Source of the DNA: Pantoea cypripedii
GTDB taxonomy: Bacteria; Pseudomonadota; Gammaproteobacteria; Enterobacterales; Enterobacteriaceae
Assembly: GCF_011395035.1 (NCBI RefSeq)
Contig: NZ_CP024768.1
Span: 4,290,893-4,354,892 of the forward strand
Length of the DNA: 64,000 bases
Direction of reading: 5' to 3'
Positions within the stretch are counted from its first letter, which is position 1, and each line of letters opens with the position of its first letter. Under the pieces are notes generated by a model. The model did no database searches, had not been told where the DNA came from, and was given only the letters and a program-made list of their open reading frames with translations. A program made the translations under genes and the position numbers. Of the stretch, positions 1 to 8,610 are shown piece after piece.

Positions 1-432
1 GTGCGTTTGTTTGAAAAGCTGTCACGTGCTGATATGGATGAGCGCGTGCAGTGGGCGTTGAGCAAGGCAGCGCTGTGGAATGAAACCAAAGACAAGCTGC
101 ATCAGAGTGGTTACAGTCTCTCCGGCGGTCAGCAGCAACGTCTGTGCATTGCGCGCGGCATTGCGATTCGCCCGGAAGTGCTGCTGCTGGATGAGCCTTG
201 TTCCGCGCTGGACCCGATTTCAACCGGTCGTATCGAAGAACTGATCACCGAGCTGAAGCAGGACTACACCGTGGTGATCGTAACCCATAACATGCAGCAG
301 GCGGCGCGTTGTTCCGATCACACCGCGTTTATGTATCTGGGCGAGCTGATTGAATTCAGCGATACCGATACGCTGTTTACCAAGCCAGCGCAGAAACAGA
401 CAGAAGACTACATTACCGGTCGTTACGGCTGA
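1..432 (+). CDS. pstB: Phosphate ABC transporter ATP-binding protein PstB (3' part)
   Basis: This is the C-terminal 143 residues of the ATPase that powers high-affinity phosphate import by PstSCAB at the inner membrane. The start lies outside the window; full-length PstB is about 257 residues. Visible motifs are the ABC signature LSGGQQQRL (about residue 40), Walker B LLLDEP with the following D-loop SALD, and the switch histidine in VTHNMQQA. The ending TEDYITGRYG is typical of PstB. phoU follows after 17 bp, as in the pst operon of enterobacteria. The operon is normally under PhoB control, but its promoter is not in this window. Confidence 0.97.
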   Translation: MRLFEKLSRADMDERVQWALSKAALWNETKDKLHQSGYSLSGGQQQRLCIARGIAIRPEVLLLDEPCSALDPISTGRIEELITELKQDYTVVIVTHNMQQAARCSDHTAFMYLGELIEFSDTDTLFTKPAQKQTEDYITGRYG

Positions 433-449
433 TTTGACAGGAGACGCAC

Positions 450-1184
450 ATGGATAATTTAAATCTGAACAAACATATCTCCGGTCAGTTCAACGCGGAG
501 CTGGAACACATTCGCACTCAGGTGATGATCATGGGTGGCATGGTTGAGCAGCAGCTCACCGACGCCATTACCGCGATGCATAACCAGGATGGCGAACTGG
601 CGCAGCGCGTTATCGACGGTGACCAGAAGGTTAATATGATGGAAGTGGAGATTGATGAAGCCTGCGTGCGCATCATCGCCAAACGCCAGCCTACCGCCAG
701 CGACCTGCGCCTGGTGATGGCAATCATCAAGACCATTTCTGAACTGGAACGCATCGGTGACGTGGCGGAAAAAATCAGCCGCACTGCACTGGAGAAATTT
801 GGTCAGCAACATCTGCCGCTGCTGGTGAGCCTGGAATCACTTGGCCATCATACCGTGCAGATGCTGCATGACGTGCTGGATGCGTTTGCCCGCATGGATC
901 TTAATGCGGCGATCCAGATCTACCGTGAAGATAAGAAGGTGGATAAAGAGTACGAGGGCATTGTACGTCAGCTGATGACCTACATGATGGAAGATCCGCG
1001 TACCATCCCCAGTGTACTGACCGCCCTGTTCTGCGCCCGCGCCATCGAGCGTATCGGTGACCGTTGCCAGAACATCTGCGAAATCATCTTCTACTTCGTG
1101 AAGGGACAGGATTTCCGTCACGTTGGCGGTGACAAGCTGGATGAGCTGTTATCCGGCGACGATGGCACCAACAAACCGTCCTGA
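450..1184 (+). CDS. phoU: Phosphate signalling regulator PhoU
   Basis: PhoU is a cytoplasmic helical protein that links the Pst transporter to the PhoR–PhoB two-component system and keeps the Pho regulon off when phosphate is plentiful. The 244-residue length is close to that of enterobacterial PhoU. Two PhoU repeats are visible, each with the metal-binding type motif: ELERIGDVAEKISR in the first half and AIERIGDRCQNICE in the second. The ATG at 450 is preceded by an AGGAG ribosome site. It follows pstB directly and is the last gene of the pst operon, with a hairpin immediately downstream. Confidence 0.97.
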   Translation: MDNLNLNKHISGQFNAELEHIRTQVMIMGGMVEQQLTDAITAMHNQDGELAQRVIDGDQKVNMMEVEIDEACVRIIAKRQPTASDLRLVMAIIKTISELERIGDVAEKISRTALEKFGQQHLPLLVSLESLGHHTVQMLHDVLDAFARMDLNAAIQIYREDKKVDKEYEGIVRQLMTYMMEDPRTIPSVLTALFCARAIERIGDRCQNICEIIFYFVKGQDFRHVGGDKLDELLSGDDGTNKPS

Positions 1185-1190
1185 TAGCCT

Positions 1191-1227
1191 GATGGCTGCC
1201 TGCATGACCGGCAGCCATCTTCATTTC
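1191..1227 (+). terminator. Terminator after phoU
   Basis: A 10-bp perfect stem GATGGCTGCC / GGCAGCCATC (1191-1200 and 1210-1219) with a 9-nt loop is followed by a T-rich stretch. It starts 7 bp after the phoU stop codon and fits the end of the pst-phoU operon. Confidence 0.7.
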
Positions 1228-1230
1228 TGA

Positions 1231-1260
1231 TTGGTCTCAGGGCGTTCCGCTCTTTATACT
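1231..1260 (+). promoter_or_regulatory. Probable sigma-70 promoter of the MFS gene
   Basis: TTGGTC (1231-1236) and TATACT (1255-1260) are separated by 18 bp. Transcription would begin near 1267, so translation must start after that point. This supports the ATG at 1291 over the in-frame TTG at 1231. Confidence 0.5.
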
Positions 1261-1290
1261 TGGCGCACTTTTTATTACAAGGTGTTGCTG

Positions 1291-2532
1291 ATGTCACCCC
1301 TCTCCCCCCAAAAGAAACAGAGCGTAACCCCAGCCAAAGCGATGCTGGCGGCGGTCAGTGGCTATGCTATGGACGGATTCGATCTGCTGATTCTTGGCTT
1401 TATGTTACCGGCGATTAGCATATCGCTGGCGCTCGATCCTTCGCAGGCAGGCTCGCTGGTCACCTGGACACTGATTGGGGCCGTGGTGGGCGGTATTGTC
1501 TTTGGTCATCTCAGTGACCGCTTTGGCCGCATCCGCATTCTGACCGTCACCATCCTGATGTTTTCGATTTTCACCGGGCTATGCGCGGTGGCGCAGGGCT
1601 ACTGGGATTTGCTGGCGTACCGTACTCTGGCAGGGATGGGGCTGGGCGGTGAGTTTGGTATCGGTATGGCGCTTATTGCTGAAGCCTGGCCGCAGGAGAA
1701 GCGTAATCGCGCCTCTGCCTGGGTGGGTATTGGCTGGCAGCTGGGTGTGTTGCTGGCGGCCTTTATCACGCCGCCGTTGCTGAGCGTTATTGGCTGGCGC
1801 GGGATGTTCCTCGTGGGCCTGTTGCCCGCGCTGGTGTCATTTGTGATTCGCCGCAGCATGGGGGAACCGGAAGGGTTTACCCGTCATGTGGCGAAAACCC
1901 CGCAATTGTCGTTTGCCGCGCGTATCCGTTTGTTGTTTAGCGACCGGGCCACCAGCAAGGCAAGCCTGGGTATCTTTATCCTCTGCTCGGTACAGAACTT
2001 TGGTTATTACGGCCTGATGATTTGGATGCCGAGTTATCTCTCCTCCAGCTTCGGCTTTAGCCTGACCAAATCCGGCCTGTGGACCGCCGTCACTGTGGTG
2101 GGAATGACGTTCGGTATCTGGTTGTTTGGCGTACTGGCGGACCGCTTCGCCCGCTGGAAAATCTTCCTGTTGTATCAATTTGGCGCAGTGGTGATGGTGG
2201 TGATTTACGCGCAGTTGCGCGATCCCACCGTGATGTTGTTTACCGGTGCGCTAATGGGGATGTTTGTGAATGGCATGATTGGCGGCTACGGTGCGTTGAT
2301 TTCCGATACTTTCCCACCACAGGCCCGCGCCACGGCGCAGAATGTCTTGTTTAACCTCGGGCGTGGTGTGGGTGGTTTTGGTCCGCTGGTGATTGGTTTA
2401 CTGGCGGCGAAAATATCATTTGCTGCGGCGATTACGCTGCTGGCGCTGATCTATCTGCTGGATATTGTGGCAACGCTGTTTTTGCTACCGAAGACGCAGG
2501 GCAAAGAGGATTCACTGGGCGCAATTGGCTGA
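1291..2532 (+). CDS. MFS transporter, aromatic-acid/sialate symporter type
   Basis: This is a 413-residue inner-membrane carrier of the major facilitator superfamily with about twelve hydrophobic segments. The opening DGFDLLILGFMLPAI in TM1 and the loop 2-3 motif GHLSDRFGR are typical of the metabolite:H+ symporter groups that include aromatic-acid carriers and NanT/YjhB. The substrate cannot be read from sequence. I chose the ATG at 1291 because it has an AAGGTG ribosome site and lies just after a good promoter; an in-frame TTG exists at 1231. The gene stands alone between phoU and the convergent yieH. The E. coli bgl region sits in about this position, so this is a lineage-specific gene. 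Confidence 0.85.
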   Translation: MSPLSPQKKQSVTPAKAMLAAVSGYAMDGFDLLILGFMLPAISISLALDPSQAGSLVTWTLIGAVVGGIVFGHLSDRFGRIRILTVTILMFSIFTGLCAVAQGYWDLLAYRTLAGMGLGGEFGIGMALIAEAWPQEKRNRASAWVGIGWQLGVLLAAFITPPLLSVIGWRGMFLVGLLPALVSFVIRRSMGEPEGFTRHVAKTPQLSFAARIRLLFSDRATSKASLGIFILCSVQNFGYYGLMIWMPSYLSSSFGFSLTKSGLWTAVTVVGMTFGIWLFGVLADRFARWKIFLLYQFGAVVMVVIYAQLRDPTVMLFTGALMGMFVNGMIGGYGALISDTFPPQARATAQNVLFNLGRGVGGFGPLVIGLLAAKISFAAAITLLALIYLLDIVATLFLLPKTQGKEDSLGAIG

Positions 2533-2540
2533 TAACACAC

Positions 2541-2615
2541 CGTAGCGGCGCGATTTATCGCGCAATGTTTTTGGCGCATGAACCAAAACCCGCGCGATAA
2601 ATCGCGCCGCTACGG
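2541..2615. repeat. REP-like palindrome pair
   Basis: CGTAGCGGCGCGATTTATCG (from 2541) and its near-exact inverted copy (2592-2615, ending GCGCCGCTACGG) face each other across about 28 bp. The same unit recurs at 20361, 43781, 52769, 52807, 55744 and 59390, always between genes. It lies between the convergent MFS gene and yieH and could also act as a bidirectional terminator. Confidence 0.85.
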
Positions 2616-2625
2616 ATGAAAGCAT

Positions 2626-3285
2626 TTACACCAGCGCCCAGCCCCGCGCGCGCCATAGCTCCGGCAACTGCGCCATATCATCAAAACGTGTCACCAGCGG
2701 GTGATCAAGTTCCGGGTTATGCGCGTCCGCGCAGTAATAAAACACCGGAATGCCAGCAGCTATGCCAGCGCGGGCACCCGCTTCCGAATCATCCACCAGA
2801 ATGCATTTCTCAATCGGCACCTGCATTTGCTCGGCTGCGTGATACATCAGCTCCGGGTCTGGCTTCCAGTGATTGATGTCATAACCGCTGTAGAGGTGCT
2901 CAGCAAAGTACGGCAGCATGCCGGTCAGCCCAAGTGAATGCTGCATTTTCTTCACCGTGCCATTCGATACCACACACATCGGGACTTTAACCTGCTCCAC
3001 CAGCGCTTTGGCCCCGGCGATGGGTGTCAGCTGCAAGTCAAACAGCCGTGCCACTTCGGCACGATAGGCGGTTTCGACTTCCTCGATGGGTAATTCGGCC
3101 TGATGTTCCGCTGCCACATCACGGATGATGTCGTACAGTTTTACCCCTTTGTATTTTTCGAACATCTCCTGTAACGATAGCTCGATACCATAGTGGGCAA
3201 AGGTGTTGACGTAAGATTGCGTACAGATCACCTCGCTGTCGACCAGCGTGCCGTCACAATCAAAAAAAATACATTCAACTGACAT
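2626..3285 (-). CDS. yieH: HAD-family 6-phosphogluconate phosphatase YieH
   Basis: This is a cytoplasmic haloacid-dehalogenase phosphatase. The E. coli homologue YieH acts on 6-phosphogluconate and other sugar phosphates. The nucleophile motif FFDCDGTLVDS is at the N terminus, the threonine/serine motif is in CVVSNGTVKK, the lysine motif is near HWKPDPELM, and the acidic motif is VDDSEAGARAG. The length of 219 residues agrees with YieH. The ATG at 3285 has an AGGA site upstream; a GTG one codon earlier (3288) is possible. It is divergent from adeP, as in E. coli. Confidence 0.93.
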   Translation of the reverse strand: MSVECIFFDCDGTLVDSEVICTQSYVNTFAHYGIELSLQEMFEKYKGVKLYDIIRDVAAEHQAELPIEEVETAYRAEVARLFDLQLTPIAGAKALVEQVKVPMCVVSNGTVKKMQHSLGLTGMLPYFAEHLYSGYDINHWKPDPELMYHAAEQMQVPIEKCILVDDSEAGARAGIAAGIPVFYYCADAHNPELDHPLVTRFDDMAQLPELWRARGWALV

Positions 3286-3341
3286 CACACATCATCCTTT
3301 TGGTAAACAATGAGCTGTCACTCTAACCCACTGCGCGCGTC

Positions 3342-3357
3342 GAGCAAACGCTTGCGA
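3342..3357. promoter_or_regulatory. PurR-like operator upstream of adeP
   Basis: GAGCAAACGCTTGCGA matches 12 of 16 positions of the PurR consensus ACGCAAACGTTTGCGT, including the whole central GCAAACG half and TTGCG. It lies 69 bp upstream of the adenine permease gene. Repression of purine transport genes by PurR is known in E. coli; here the site is seen and the regulation is inferred. Confidence 0.65.
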
Positions 3358-3425
3358 AAAATCAGTGTGCTGGGCGGGTAAAATCTATAGGATACGCGCG
3401 TTAAATTTTTCAGCAGGATAATGCT

Positions 3426-4739
3426 ATGAACAAGCAGGGTCTGTTGCAGCGCATTTTTAAGTTGCAGGAACACGGTACTACCGTGCGCACGGAAGTGATC
3501 GCCGGTTTCACCACCTTTCTGACGATGGTGTACATCGTCTTTGTTAACCCGCAGATTCTTGGTGCCGCGGGGATGAACACCCAGGCGGTGTTTGTCACCA
3601 CCTGTCTGATTGCTGCATTTGGCAGCATCCTGATGGGGCTGGTGGCCAATCTGCCGGTAGCCCTGGCACCGGCGATGGGACTGAATGCTTTCTTTGCCTT
3701 TGTCGTGGTCGGCGCGATGGGGGATTCGTGGCAAATCGGTATGGGGGCAATCTTCTGGGGCGCGCTGGGGTTATTGATCCTTACGTTGTTGCGCGTGCGT
3801 TACTGGATGATCGCTAACATCCCGCTTAGCCTGCGCGTGGGCATCACGGCCGGTATCGGGCTGTTTATCGCGATGATGGGGCTGAAAAATGCCGGCATCA
3901 TCGTGCCGAATGCCGACACGCTGGTCACCGTGGGTAACCTGACCTCACATAGCGTGCTGTTGGGCGCGCTCGGCTTCTTTATCATCGCCATTCTGGCTTC
4001 ACGTAATATCCATGCGGCGGTGCTGGTGTCGATTGTGGTGACCACTGTGATTGGCCTGCTGCTCGGCGATGTGAAGTTTACCGGCGTGTTCGCCACACCG
4101 CCGTCTGTTGGCTCCGTGGTGGGTCAGGTCGATATCAAAGGTGCGCTGAATATCGGAATGGCCGGGGTTATTTTCTCCTTCATGCTGGTCAACCTGTTTG
4201 ACTCCTCAGGCACGCTGATTGGCGTAACCGACAAAGCCGGGCTGACCGATGAAAAAGGAACCTTCCCGCGTATGAAGCAGGCGCTGTTTGTTGACAGCAT
4301 TAGCTCAGTAGCCGGGTCGCTGATTGGCACTTCATCGGTTACCGCCTATATCGAAAGTTCTTCAGGCGTGGCAATTGGTGGCCGCACCGGGCTGATGGCG
4401 GTGATCACCGGTATCCTGTTCCTGCTGGTGATGTTTCTGTCACCGCTGGCGGCGATGGTGCCCTCCTACGCGGCTGCAGGCGCTTTAATCTATGTCGGCG
4501 TGTTGATGACAGCCTCGCTGTCGCGTGTGCGCTGGGACGATCTCACCGAAGCCGTTCCGGCGTTTGTCACGGCGGTGATGATGCCGTTCAGTTTCTCGAT
4601 TACGGAAGGTATCGCGCTGGGCTTTATTGCTTACTGCGTGATGAAACTGGGCACAGGGCGCTGGCGGGAAATCAGTCCTTGTGTGGTGGTGGTCGCGCTG
4701 CTGTTTGTACTGAAAATCGTGTTTGTAGACGCCCATTAA
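3426..4739 (+). CDS. adeP: Adenine permease AdeP
   Basis: This is a 437-residue inner-membrane adenine:H+ symporter of the NCS2/AzgA type (AdeP, formerly YieG/PurP). The sequence follows E. coli AdeP closely throughout. Recognisable stretches are RTEVIAGFTTFLTMVYIVF near the N terminus, ALAPAMGLNAFFAF, NLFDSSGTLIGVTDKAGL, GTSSVTAYIESSSG and the C-terminal KIVFVDAH. The ATG at 3426 is preceded by CAGGA. It is flanked by yieH (divergent) and yieE (convergent), as in E. coli. A PurR-like box upstream suggests purine repression. Confidence 0.95.
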   Translation: MNKQGLLQRIFKLQEHGTTVRTEVIAGFTTFLTMVYIVFVNPQILGAAGMNTQAVFVTTCLIAAFGSILMGLVANLPVALAPAMGLNAFFAFVVVGAMGDSWQIGMGAIFWGALGLLILTLLRVRYWMIANIPLSLRVGITAGIGLFIAMMGLKNAGIIVPNADTLVTVGNLTSHSVLLGALGFFIIAILASRNIHAAVLVSIVVTTVIGLLLGDVKFTGVFATPPSVGSVVGQVDIKGALNIGMAGVIFSFMLVNLFDSSGTLIGVTDKAGLTDEKGTFPRMKQALFVDSISSVAGSLIGTSSVTAYIESSSGVAIGGRTGLMAVITGILFLLVMFLSPLAAMVPSYAAAGALIYVGVLMTASLSRVRWDDLTEAVPAFVTAVMMPFSFSITEGIALGFIAYCVMKLGTGRWREISPCVVVVALLFVLKIVFVDAH

Positions 4740-4744
4740 CAGCA

Positions 4745-4773
4745 AACAGGCCGCATAAGCGGCCTGTTTTGTT
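4745..4773. terminator. Terminator between adeP and yieE
   Basis: The stem ACAGGCCGC / GCGGCCTGT (4746-4754 and 4759-4767) has a 4-nt loop and is followed by TTTG. It lies 7 bp after the adeP stop and abuts the end of the convergent yieE, so it may serve both strands. Confidence 0.8.
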
Positions 4774-5530
4774 ATGGGTGACCCATTTCCTGCGGTGTGG
4801 TGCGTTCGCTCGGTAAACTGGTCAGACGCAAGGTGCGTGGGCCGATGTTCGGTTTACTCATCTCCACATCGCGCAGCGGTTGCCATTGATAGTCGCCATT
4901 AATTTCCCACAACCGAAGTCGTTCCGTACCCGGAGACAAAGCGCATGACCAAACCAGCGTCGGTTCGGCATCGCACACCGCCTGAATATCCGGGAACACA
5001 CTGGAGCGCAAACGGCCAGCAGCGGGATGCAGCCGCAGTGAATCGATACCGCTTTCTGCTTCGCCGGTGAGTTTGAGGATGCTCTGGCGTAACGTCCAGA
5101 TCTGCGTCACCGCTTCCATAAAATCCTGCTGCGCATTAATCCAGGCTTTTTCCCCGGAGGAGAGGTCCTGGGTCAGGGCATCCTGTGTCTGGCGGCTGTG
5201 GGCGCGCACAATTTCCATATCCAGCCCGGCCCGGCCCCCTTCTTCAGCCAGCAGTACACCCACCATATTCCCGGCATAAGCGATGCTGAAATCGGGCAGG
5301 GCGGAATCGGCAAAACAGGGCCGACCGCTGCTGGTGGTAACAAGCAACGGCAGTTCATTGATACCGTAAACACGCAACATCAGCTGCGCCAGCAGCTCAC
5401 GCGCGGCAAGAAAGCGACCACGACGCTTATCGGGCAGACGTTGCGCGCTATTAATTACATCCTGTGGAACCCGCATTGTCTCAGAGGAGAGGGGCGGGTT
5501 ACCCATCCATCGAACAAAATGACTAGCCAT
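4772..5530 (-). CDS. yieE: 4'-phosphopantetheinyl transferase-family protein YieE
   Basis: This 252-residue protein resembles E. coli YieE, a member of the phosphopantetheinyl transferase superfamily. The segment FSIAYAGNMVGVLL, followed by GLDMEIVRAHSR, corresponds to the conserved (I/V)G(I/V)D magnesium and CoA-binding region. The usual second signature with a KE pair is degenerate here (LRQSILKLTG), so an active transferase is not certain. The carrier protein, if any, is unknown. Its position next to adeP and yieH is conserved in enterobacteria. No siderophore, polyketide or NRPS gene is nearby. Confidence 0.85.
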   Translation of the reverse strand: MASHFVRWMGNPPLSSETMRVPQDVINSAQRLPDKRRGRFLAARELLAQLMLRVYGINELPLLVTTSSGRPCFADSALPDFSIAYAGNMVGVLLAEEGGRAGLDMEIVRAHSRQTQDALTQDLSSGEKAWINAQQDFMEAVTQIWTLRQSILKLTGEAESGIDSLRLHPAAGRLRSSVFPDIQAVCDAEPTLVWSCALSPGTERLRLWEINGDYQWQPLRDVEMSKPNIGPRTLRLTSLPSERTTPQEMGHP

Positions 5531-5832
5531 CTGTCGCTCCGTGAAAATGGTCGGATAATCATCACCCCTATTGTAAGAATTTTCTCATGTCTTTGCATCC
5601 GGCATTACATGGAATCCCTGAATTTCGGATAACACCGAACATCATGACAATGTGCTGAGGCCGCGCCAGTAGCCATATCCTCCGAAGTGTTTGCTGATAA
5701 ATGCCTGATTAGATGCTGAATGGGTCGATGTAGTGTAGGATTTGGGCGAAAGAAAAAGCGGGCTGATGAGAAAATTATTATTGTCGGATTTCAGCCGTGC
5801 TTCATCGCAGAATCATGCACGTCGGAGTTTTT
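5531..5832. other. Intergenic region between yieE and the flavin reductase gene
   Basis: About 300 bp between divergent genes. It should hold both promoters, but I see no clear -35/-10 pair, operator, hairpin or convincing small gene. Weakly coding stretches here lack ribosome sites. Confidence 0.5.
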
Positions 5833-6339
5833 ATGTCAGTTACTTCATCTCACCAGGAATCGATTTCACTCGATGACTTTCGTTATGGCATGCGCCGCCT
5901 TGCCTCGGGCGTTTCACTGGTTACCACGCAATCAGCAGATGAGAAGTTCGGGCTGATTGCTTCATCGGTCAGTTCACTGGCAGCAGAACCGCCCAGCCTA
6001 CTGGTTTGTATCAACCAAAGCTCCTCCAGCCATGCGGGTTTTTTGCAAGCGGGCTATTTTGCTGTCAACGTGCTGCGCGAACAGCATGCCGATCTTTGCG
6101 CCCAGTTCAGTCAGCCAGCGCGTCGCGCCGAGCGCTTCCAGCACGGTGACTGGCAAACCCTGACCACGGGCGCGCCGGTACTGGCGGATGCGCTGGTGAG
6201 TTTTGATTGTCAGCTGGAAAAAGTGGTGGATTGGCATACACATAGCGTGTTGCTGGCGCGGATTGTGGGCATTAATTTGCCGGGCGAAGCGGCAGAACCG
6301 ATGGTCTACTTCAACAGCGGCTTTCATTCGCTGGGATAA
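5833..6339 (+). CDS. Flavin reductase-domain protein (HpaC-like)
   Basis: This is a 168-residue protein of the NAD(P)H:flavin oxidoreductase family, which supplies reduced flavin to two-component monooxygenases. The family pattern is clear: FRYGMRRLASGVSLVTT at the N terminus, GLIASSVSSLAAEPPSLLVCIN (flavin-binding strand and loop), and FAVNVLREQHADL. The end PMVYFNSGFHSLG is typical of HpaC/RutF-like reductases. The ATG at 5833 has a CGGAG site 5 bp upstream. No partner monooxygenase is adjacent. The next gene is a convergent RutE-like nitroreductase, which is suggestive because rutE and rutF belong to pyrimidine catabolism, but no other rut gene is present. Confidence 0.85.
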   Translation: MSVTSSHQESISLDDFRYGMRRLASGVSLVTTQSADEKFGLIASSVSSLAAEPPSLLVCINQSSSSHAGFLQAGYFAVNVLREQHADLCAQFSQPARRAERFQHGDWQTLTTGAPVLADALVSFDCQLEKVVDWHTHSVLLARIVGINLPGEAAEPMVYFNSGFHSLG

Positions 6340-6358
6340 GCGTGCAGAGAAGAGGATG

Positions 6359-6393
6359 AAAAGGCGTCGCGCCCCAGGGGCCGACGCTTTTTA
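6359..6393. terminator. Bidirectional terminator
   Basis: The stem AAGGCGTCG / CGACGCTTT with an inner GCCCC/GGGGC extension is followed by a T run on the plus strand and has an A run on the left. It sits between the convergent flavin reductase and nitroreductase genes. Confidence 0.8.
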
Positions 6394-6398
6394 ATGAC

Positions 6399-6989
6399 TC
6401 AGGCAAACTTACAGACGTCGTCAAAACCGAGGCGCGGCAGACGCGGATGCAGCTTGCTCGCTTCGCCATAACCAAGGTTGATCAGCAAATTAACCTGCCA
6501 TTTGCTGTTGCTGAAGAAAGCTTCATTGATTTTGGCCGGATCGAAACCCGACATCGGGCCAGCATCCAGCCCCAATGAGCGTGCCGCCAGGATCAGGTAA
6601 CCCGCCTGCAAACTGCTGTTGCGAAATGCAGTCTCTTTAACCAGCTCTGGATTGCTGGTGAACCAGCTACGTGCATCACCGTGCGGAAACAGCTTAGGCA
6701 GATTTTCATAGAACTCTGCATCGGAGGCGACGATGACCGTTACCGGAGCCGCCATGGTTTTTTCCAGGTTGCCGGAAGAGAGTGCGGGTTTCAGCTTTTC
6801 TTTCCCTTCCTGGGAAGTGACAAACACAAAGCGGCCCGGCGAGCAGTTGGCAGAAGTCGGACCGAGTGCAGTCAGGGCATAGAGCTGCTGTATCAGGTCC
6901 TGCGAAATCGGTTTGTTTTGCCAGTAGCTATGGGTGCGGGCTTCATTGAACAGCGCATTCAGGGCGAGGCTGTCGAGCGGTGTACTCAT
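6399..6989 (-). CDS. rutE: Nitroreductase-family protein, RutE-like malonic semialdehyde reductase
   Basis: This is a 196-residue FMN-dependent oxidoreductase of the nitroreductase superfamily. It matches the RutE/HadB branch, whose E. coli member reduces malonic semialdehyde to 3-hydroxypropionate in uracil breakdown. Family features are the N-terminal LFNEARTHSYWQNKPIS, the FMN-binding LTALGPTSANCSPGRFVFV, and LAARSLGLDAGPMSGFD in the second half. The ATG at 6989 has a strong AGGAGAG site; the reading frame stays open upstream, but no better start is seen. The rest of the rut operon is absent here, so the physiological substrate is uncertain. Confidence 0.85.
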   Translation of the reverse strand: MSTPLDSLALNALFNEARTHSYWQNKPISQDLIQQLYALTALGPTSANCSPGRFVFVTSQEGKEKLKPALSSGNLEKTMAAPVTVIVASDAEFYENLPKLFPHGDARSWFTSNPELVKETAFRNSSLQAGYLILAARSLGLDAGPMSGFDPAKINEAFFSNSKWQVNLLINLGYGEASKLHPRLPRLGFDDVCKFA

Positions 6990-7196
6990 GTTTCTCTCCT
7001 TTTCAGGCATCAAATTGAGCCTAATGTTTAGCATGAATAGAGGAATGACCGGGATCCGGTGGTGCGCTTTGCGCAACCAGTGGGATCGTTATACTGCAAA
7101 GACAGGGGGGAGCCAAATAACAAAGCAGCATCGCCGGTTGTTTTGTTTGCTGAGAAAGATAAGTGGATAACGGCAGAAGAATGGCTTTATCGGGTG

Positions 7197-7223
7197 AAAG
7201 AAACCCGCGGGCGCGGGTCTCCC
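7197..7223 (-). terminator. Terminator of mnmE
   Basis: On the minus strand, ACCCGCG / CGCGGGT pairs around a short loop and is followed by TTCTTT. It starts a few bases after the mnmE stop codon. Confidence 0.75.
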
Positions 7224-7229
7224 GTCAGA

Positions 7230-8594
7230 TTACTTCCCAATACAAAAACTGGAGAAAATCCGCCCCAGCAGGTCATCCGAGGTGAACTCACCGGTAATTT
7301 CGCTCAGGGCCTGCTGCGCCAGACGCAGTTCCTCAGCCAGCAGTTCACCGGCCCAGGCACCCAGCAGTTGATCTTTGCCCTGTTGCAGGTGAGTCGCCGC
7401 TAACTCCAGCGCCTGCAAATGGCGACGGCGGGCGAGGAAGCCACCTTCCATATTGCCGCTGAAGCCCATGGTCTGTTTCAGATGATCGCGCAATGTATCG
7501 ACGCCTTCACCGGTCCGGGCAGACAGGCGAATAAGCGAGTGACCATTCACTTCGGACAGACCGAGGGTTTCGCCCGTCATGTCGGCTTTGTTGCGTACCA
7601 CAGTGATCGGCAGTTCAGCAGGCAGGCGTGATACGAAATCGGGCCAGATGGCGGCAGCTTCCGTGGCATCGGTGGTGGTGCCATCCACCATAAACAGCAC
7701 ACGATCGGCCTGTTCAATCTCCTGCCACGCCCGTTCAATACCAATGCGTTCAACTTCGTCGCTGGCATCGCGCAAACCGGCGGTGTCGATGATATGCAGC
7801 GGCATGCCGTCGATATGAATATGTTCGCGTAGCACGTCGCGCGTTGTGCCAGCGATATCGGTGACGATAGCGGCTTCGCGTCCGGCTAATGCATTAAGAA
7901 GACTGGATTTTCCGGCGTTGGGACGGCCAGCAATCACCACTTTCATCCCTTCACGCAGCAGGCTGCCCTGGCGCGCTTCGGCCCGCACGCCATTCAGGTC
8001 GCCGATCACCGCATTGAGCTGTGCTTCAATTTTGCCGTCAGAAAGGAAATCGATCTCTTCATCCGGAAAATCGATGGCCGCTTCCACATAGATACGCAGG
8101 TAAGTGAGTGCTTCCACAAGGGCGTTAATACGCACGGAAAATGCGCCCTGTAACGAATTCACCGCCGAGCGTGCTGCCTGCTCGGAACTGGCGTCGATCA
8201 GGTCAGCGATGGCTTCTGCCTGGGCCAGATCGAGTTTGTCGTTCAGAAAAGCGCGTTCGGAGAACTCACCCGGCTGAGCAATGCGCACGCCTGGCAACGC
8301 CACAATGCGCTTCAGAAGCAGGTCAAGAATCACCGGGCCGCCGTGGCCCTGCAACTCCAGCACGTCTTCACCGGTAAAAGAATTGGGGCCTGGGAACCAC
8401 AGCGCAATACCCTGATCCAGCACGCTGCCATCGGCATCGGTAAACGGCAGATAGTCGGCATAGCGCGGTTTCGGCAGTTTACCCAGCACGGATTGCGCGA
8501 TGTCGGCCGCTTTTGCTCCGGAGATACGCAGAATGCCGACGCCGCCACGGCCGGGTGGCGTTGCCTGGGCGACGATGGTATCGCTATGGCTCAT
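7230..8594 (-). CDS. mnmE: tRNA uridine-5-carboxymethylaminomethyl modification GTPase MnmE
   Basis: MnmE (TrmE) acts with MnmG to modify U34 of several tRNAs in the cytoplasm. The 454-residue length is exact for the enterobacterial family. The N-terminal tetrahydrofolate-binding domain begins DTIVAQATPPGRGGVGILR. The G1 motif GRPNAGKSS is near residue 225, G2/G3 are in TDIAGTTRD and DTAGLRD, and G4 is NKAD. The C-terminal catalytic cysteine is in the ending FCIGK. Upstream lie a hairpin repeat and then yidC, matching the conserved order rpmH-rnpA-yidD-yidC-mnmE. Confidence 0.98.
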   Translation of the reverse strand: MSHSDTIVAQATPPGRGGVGILRISGAKAADIAQSVLGKLPKPRYADYLPFTDADGSVLDQGIALWFPGPNSFTGEDVLELQGHGGPVILDLLLKRIVALPGVRIAQPGEFSERAFLNDKLDLAQAEAIADLIDASSEQAARSAVNSLQGAFSVRINALVEALTYLRIYVEAAIDFPDEEIDFLSDGKIEAQLNAVIGDLNGVRAEARQGSLLREGMKVVIAGRPNAGKSSLLNALAGREAAIVTDIAGTTRDVLREHIHIDGMPLHIIDTAGLRDASDEVERIGIERAWQEIEQADRVLFMVDGTTTDATEAAAIWPDFVSRLPAELPITVVRNKADMTGETLGLSEVNGHSLIRLSARTGEGVDTLRDHLKQTMGFSGNMEGGFLARRRHLQALELAATHLQQGKDQLLGAWAGELLAEELRLAQQALSEITGEFTSDDLLGRIFSSFCIGK

Positions 8595-8610
8595 GATTCA
8601 CCTCTTTACC

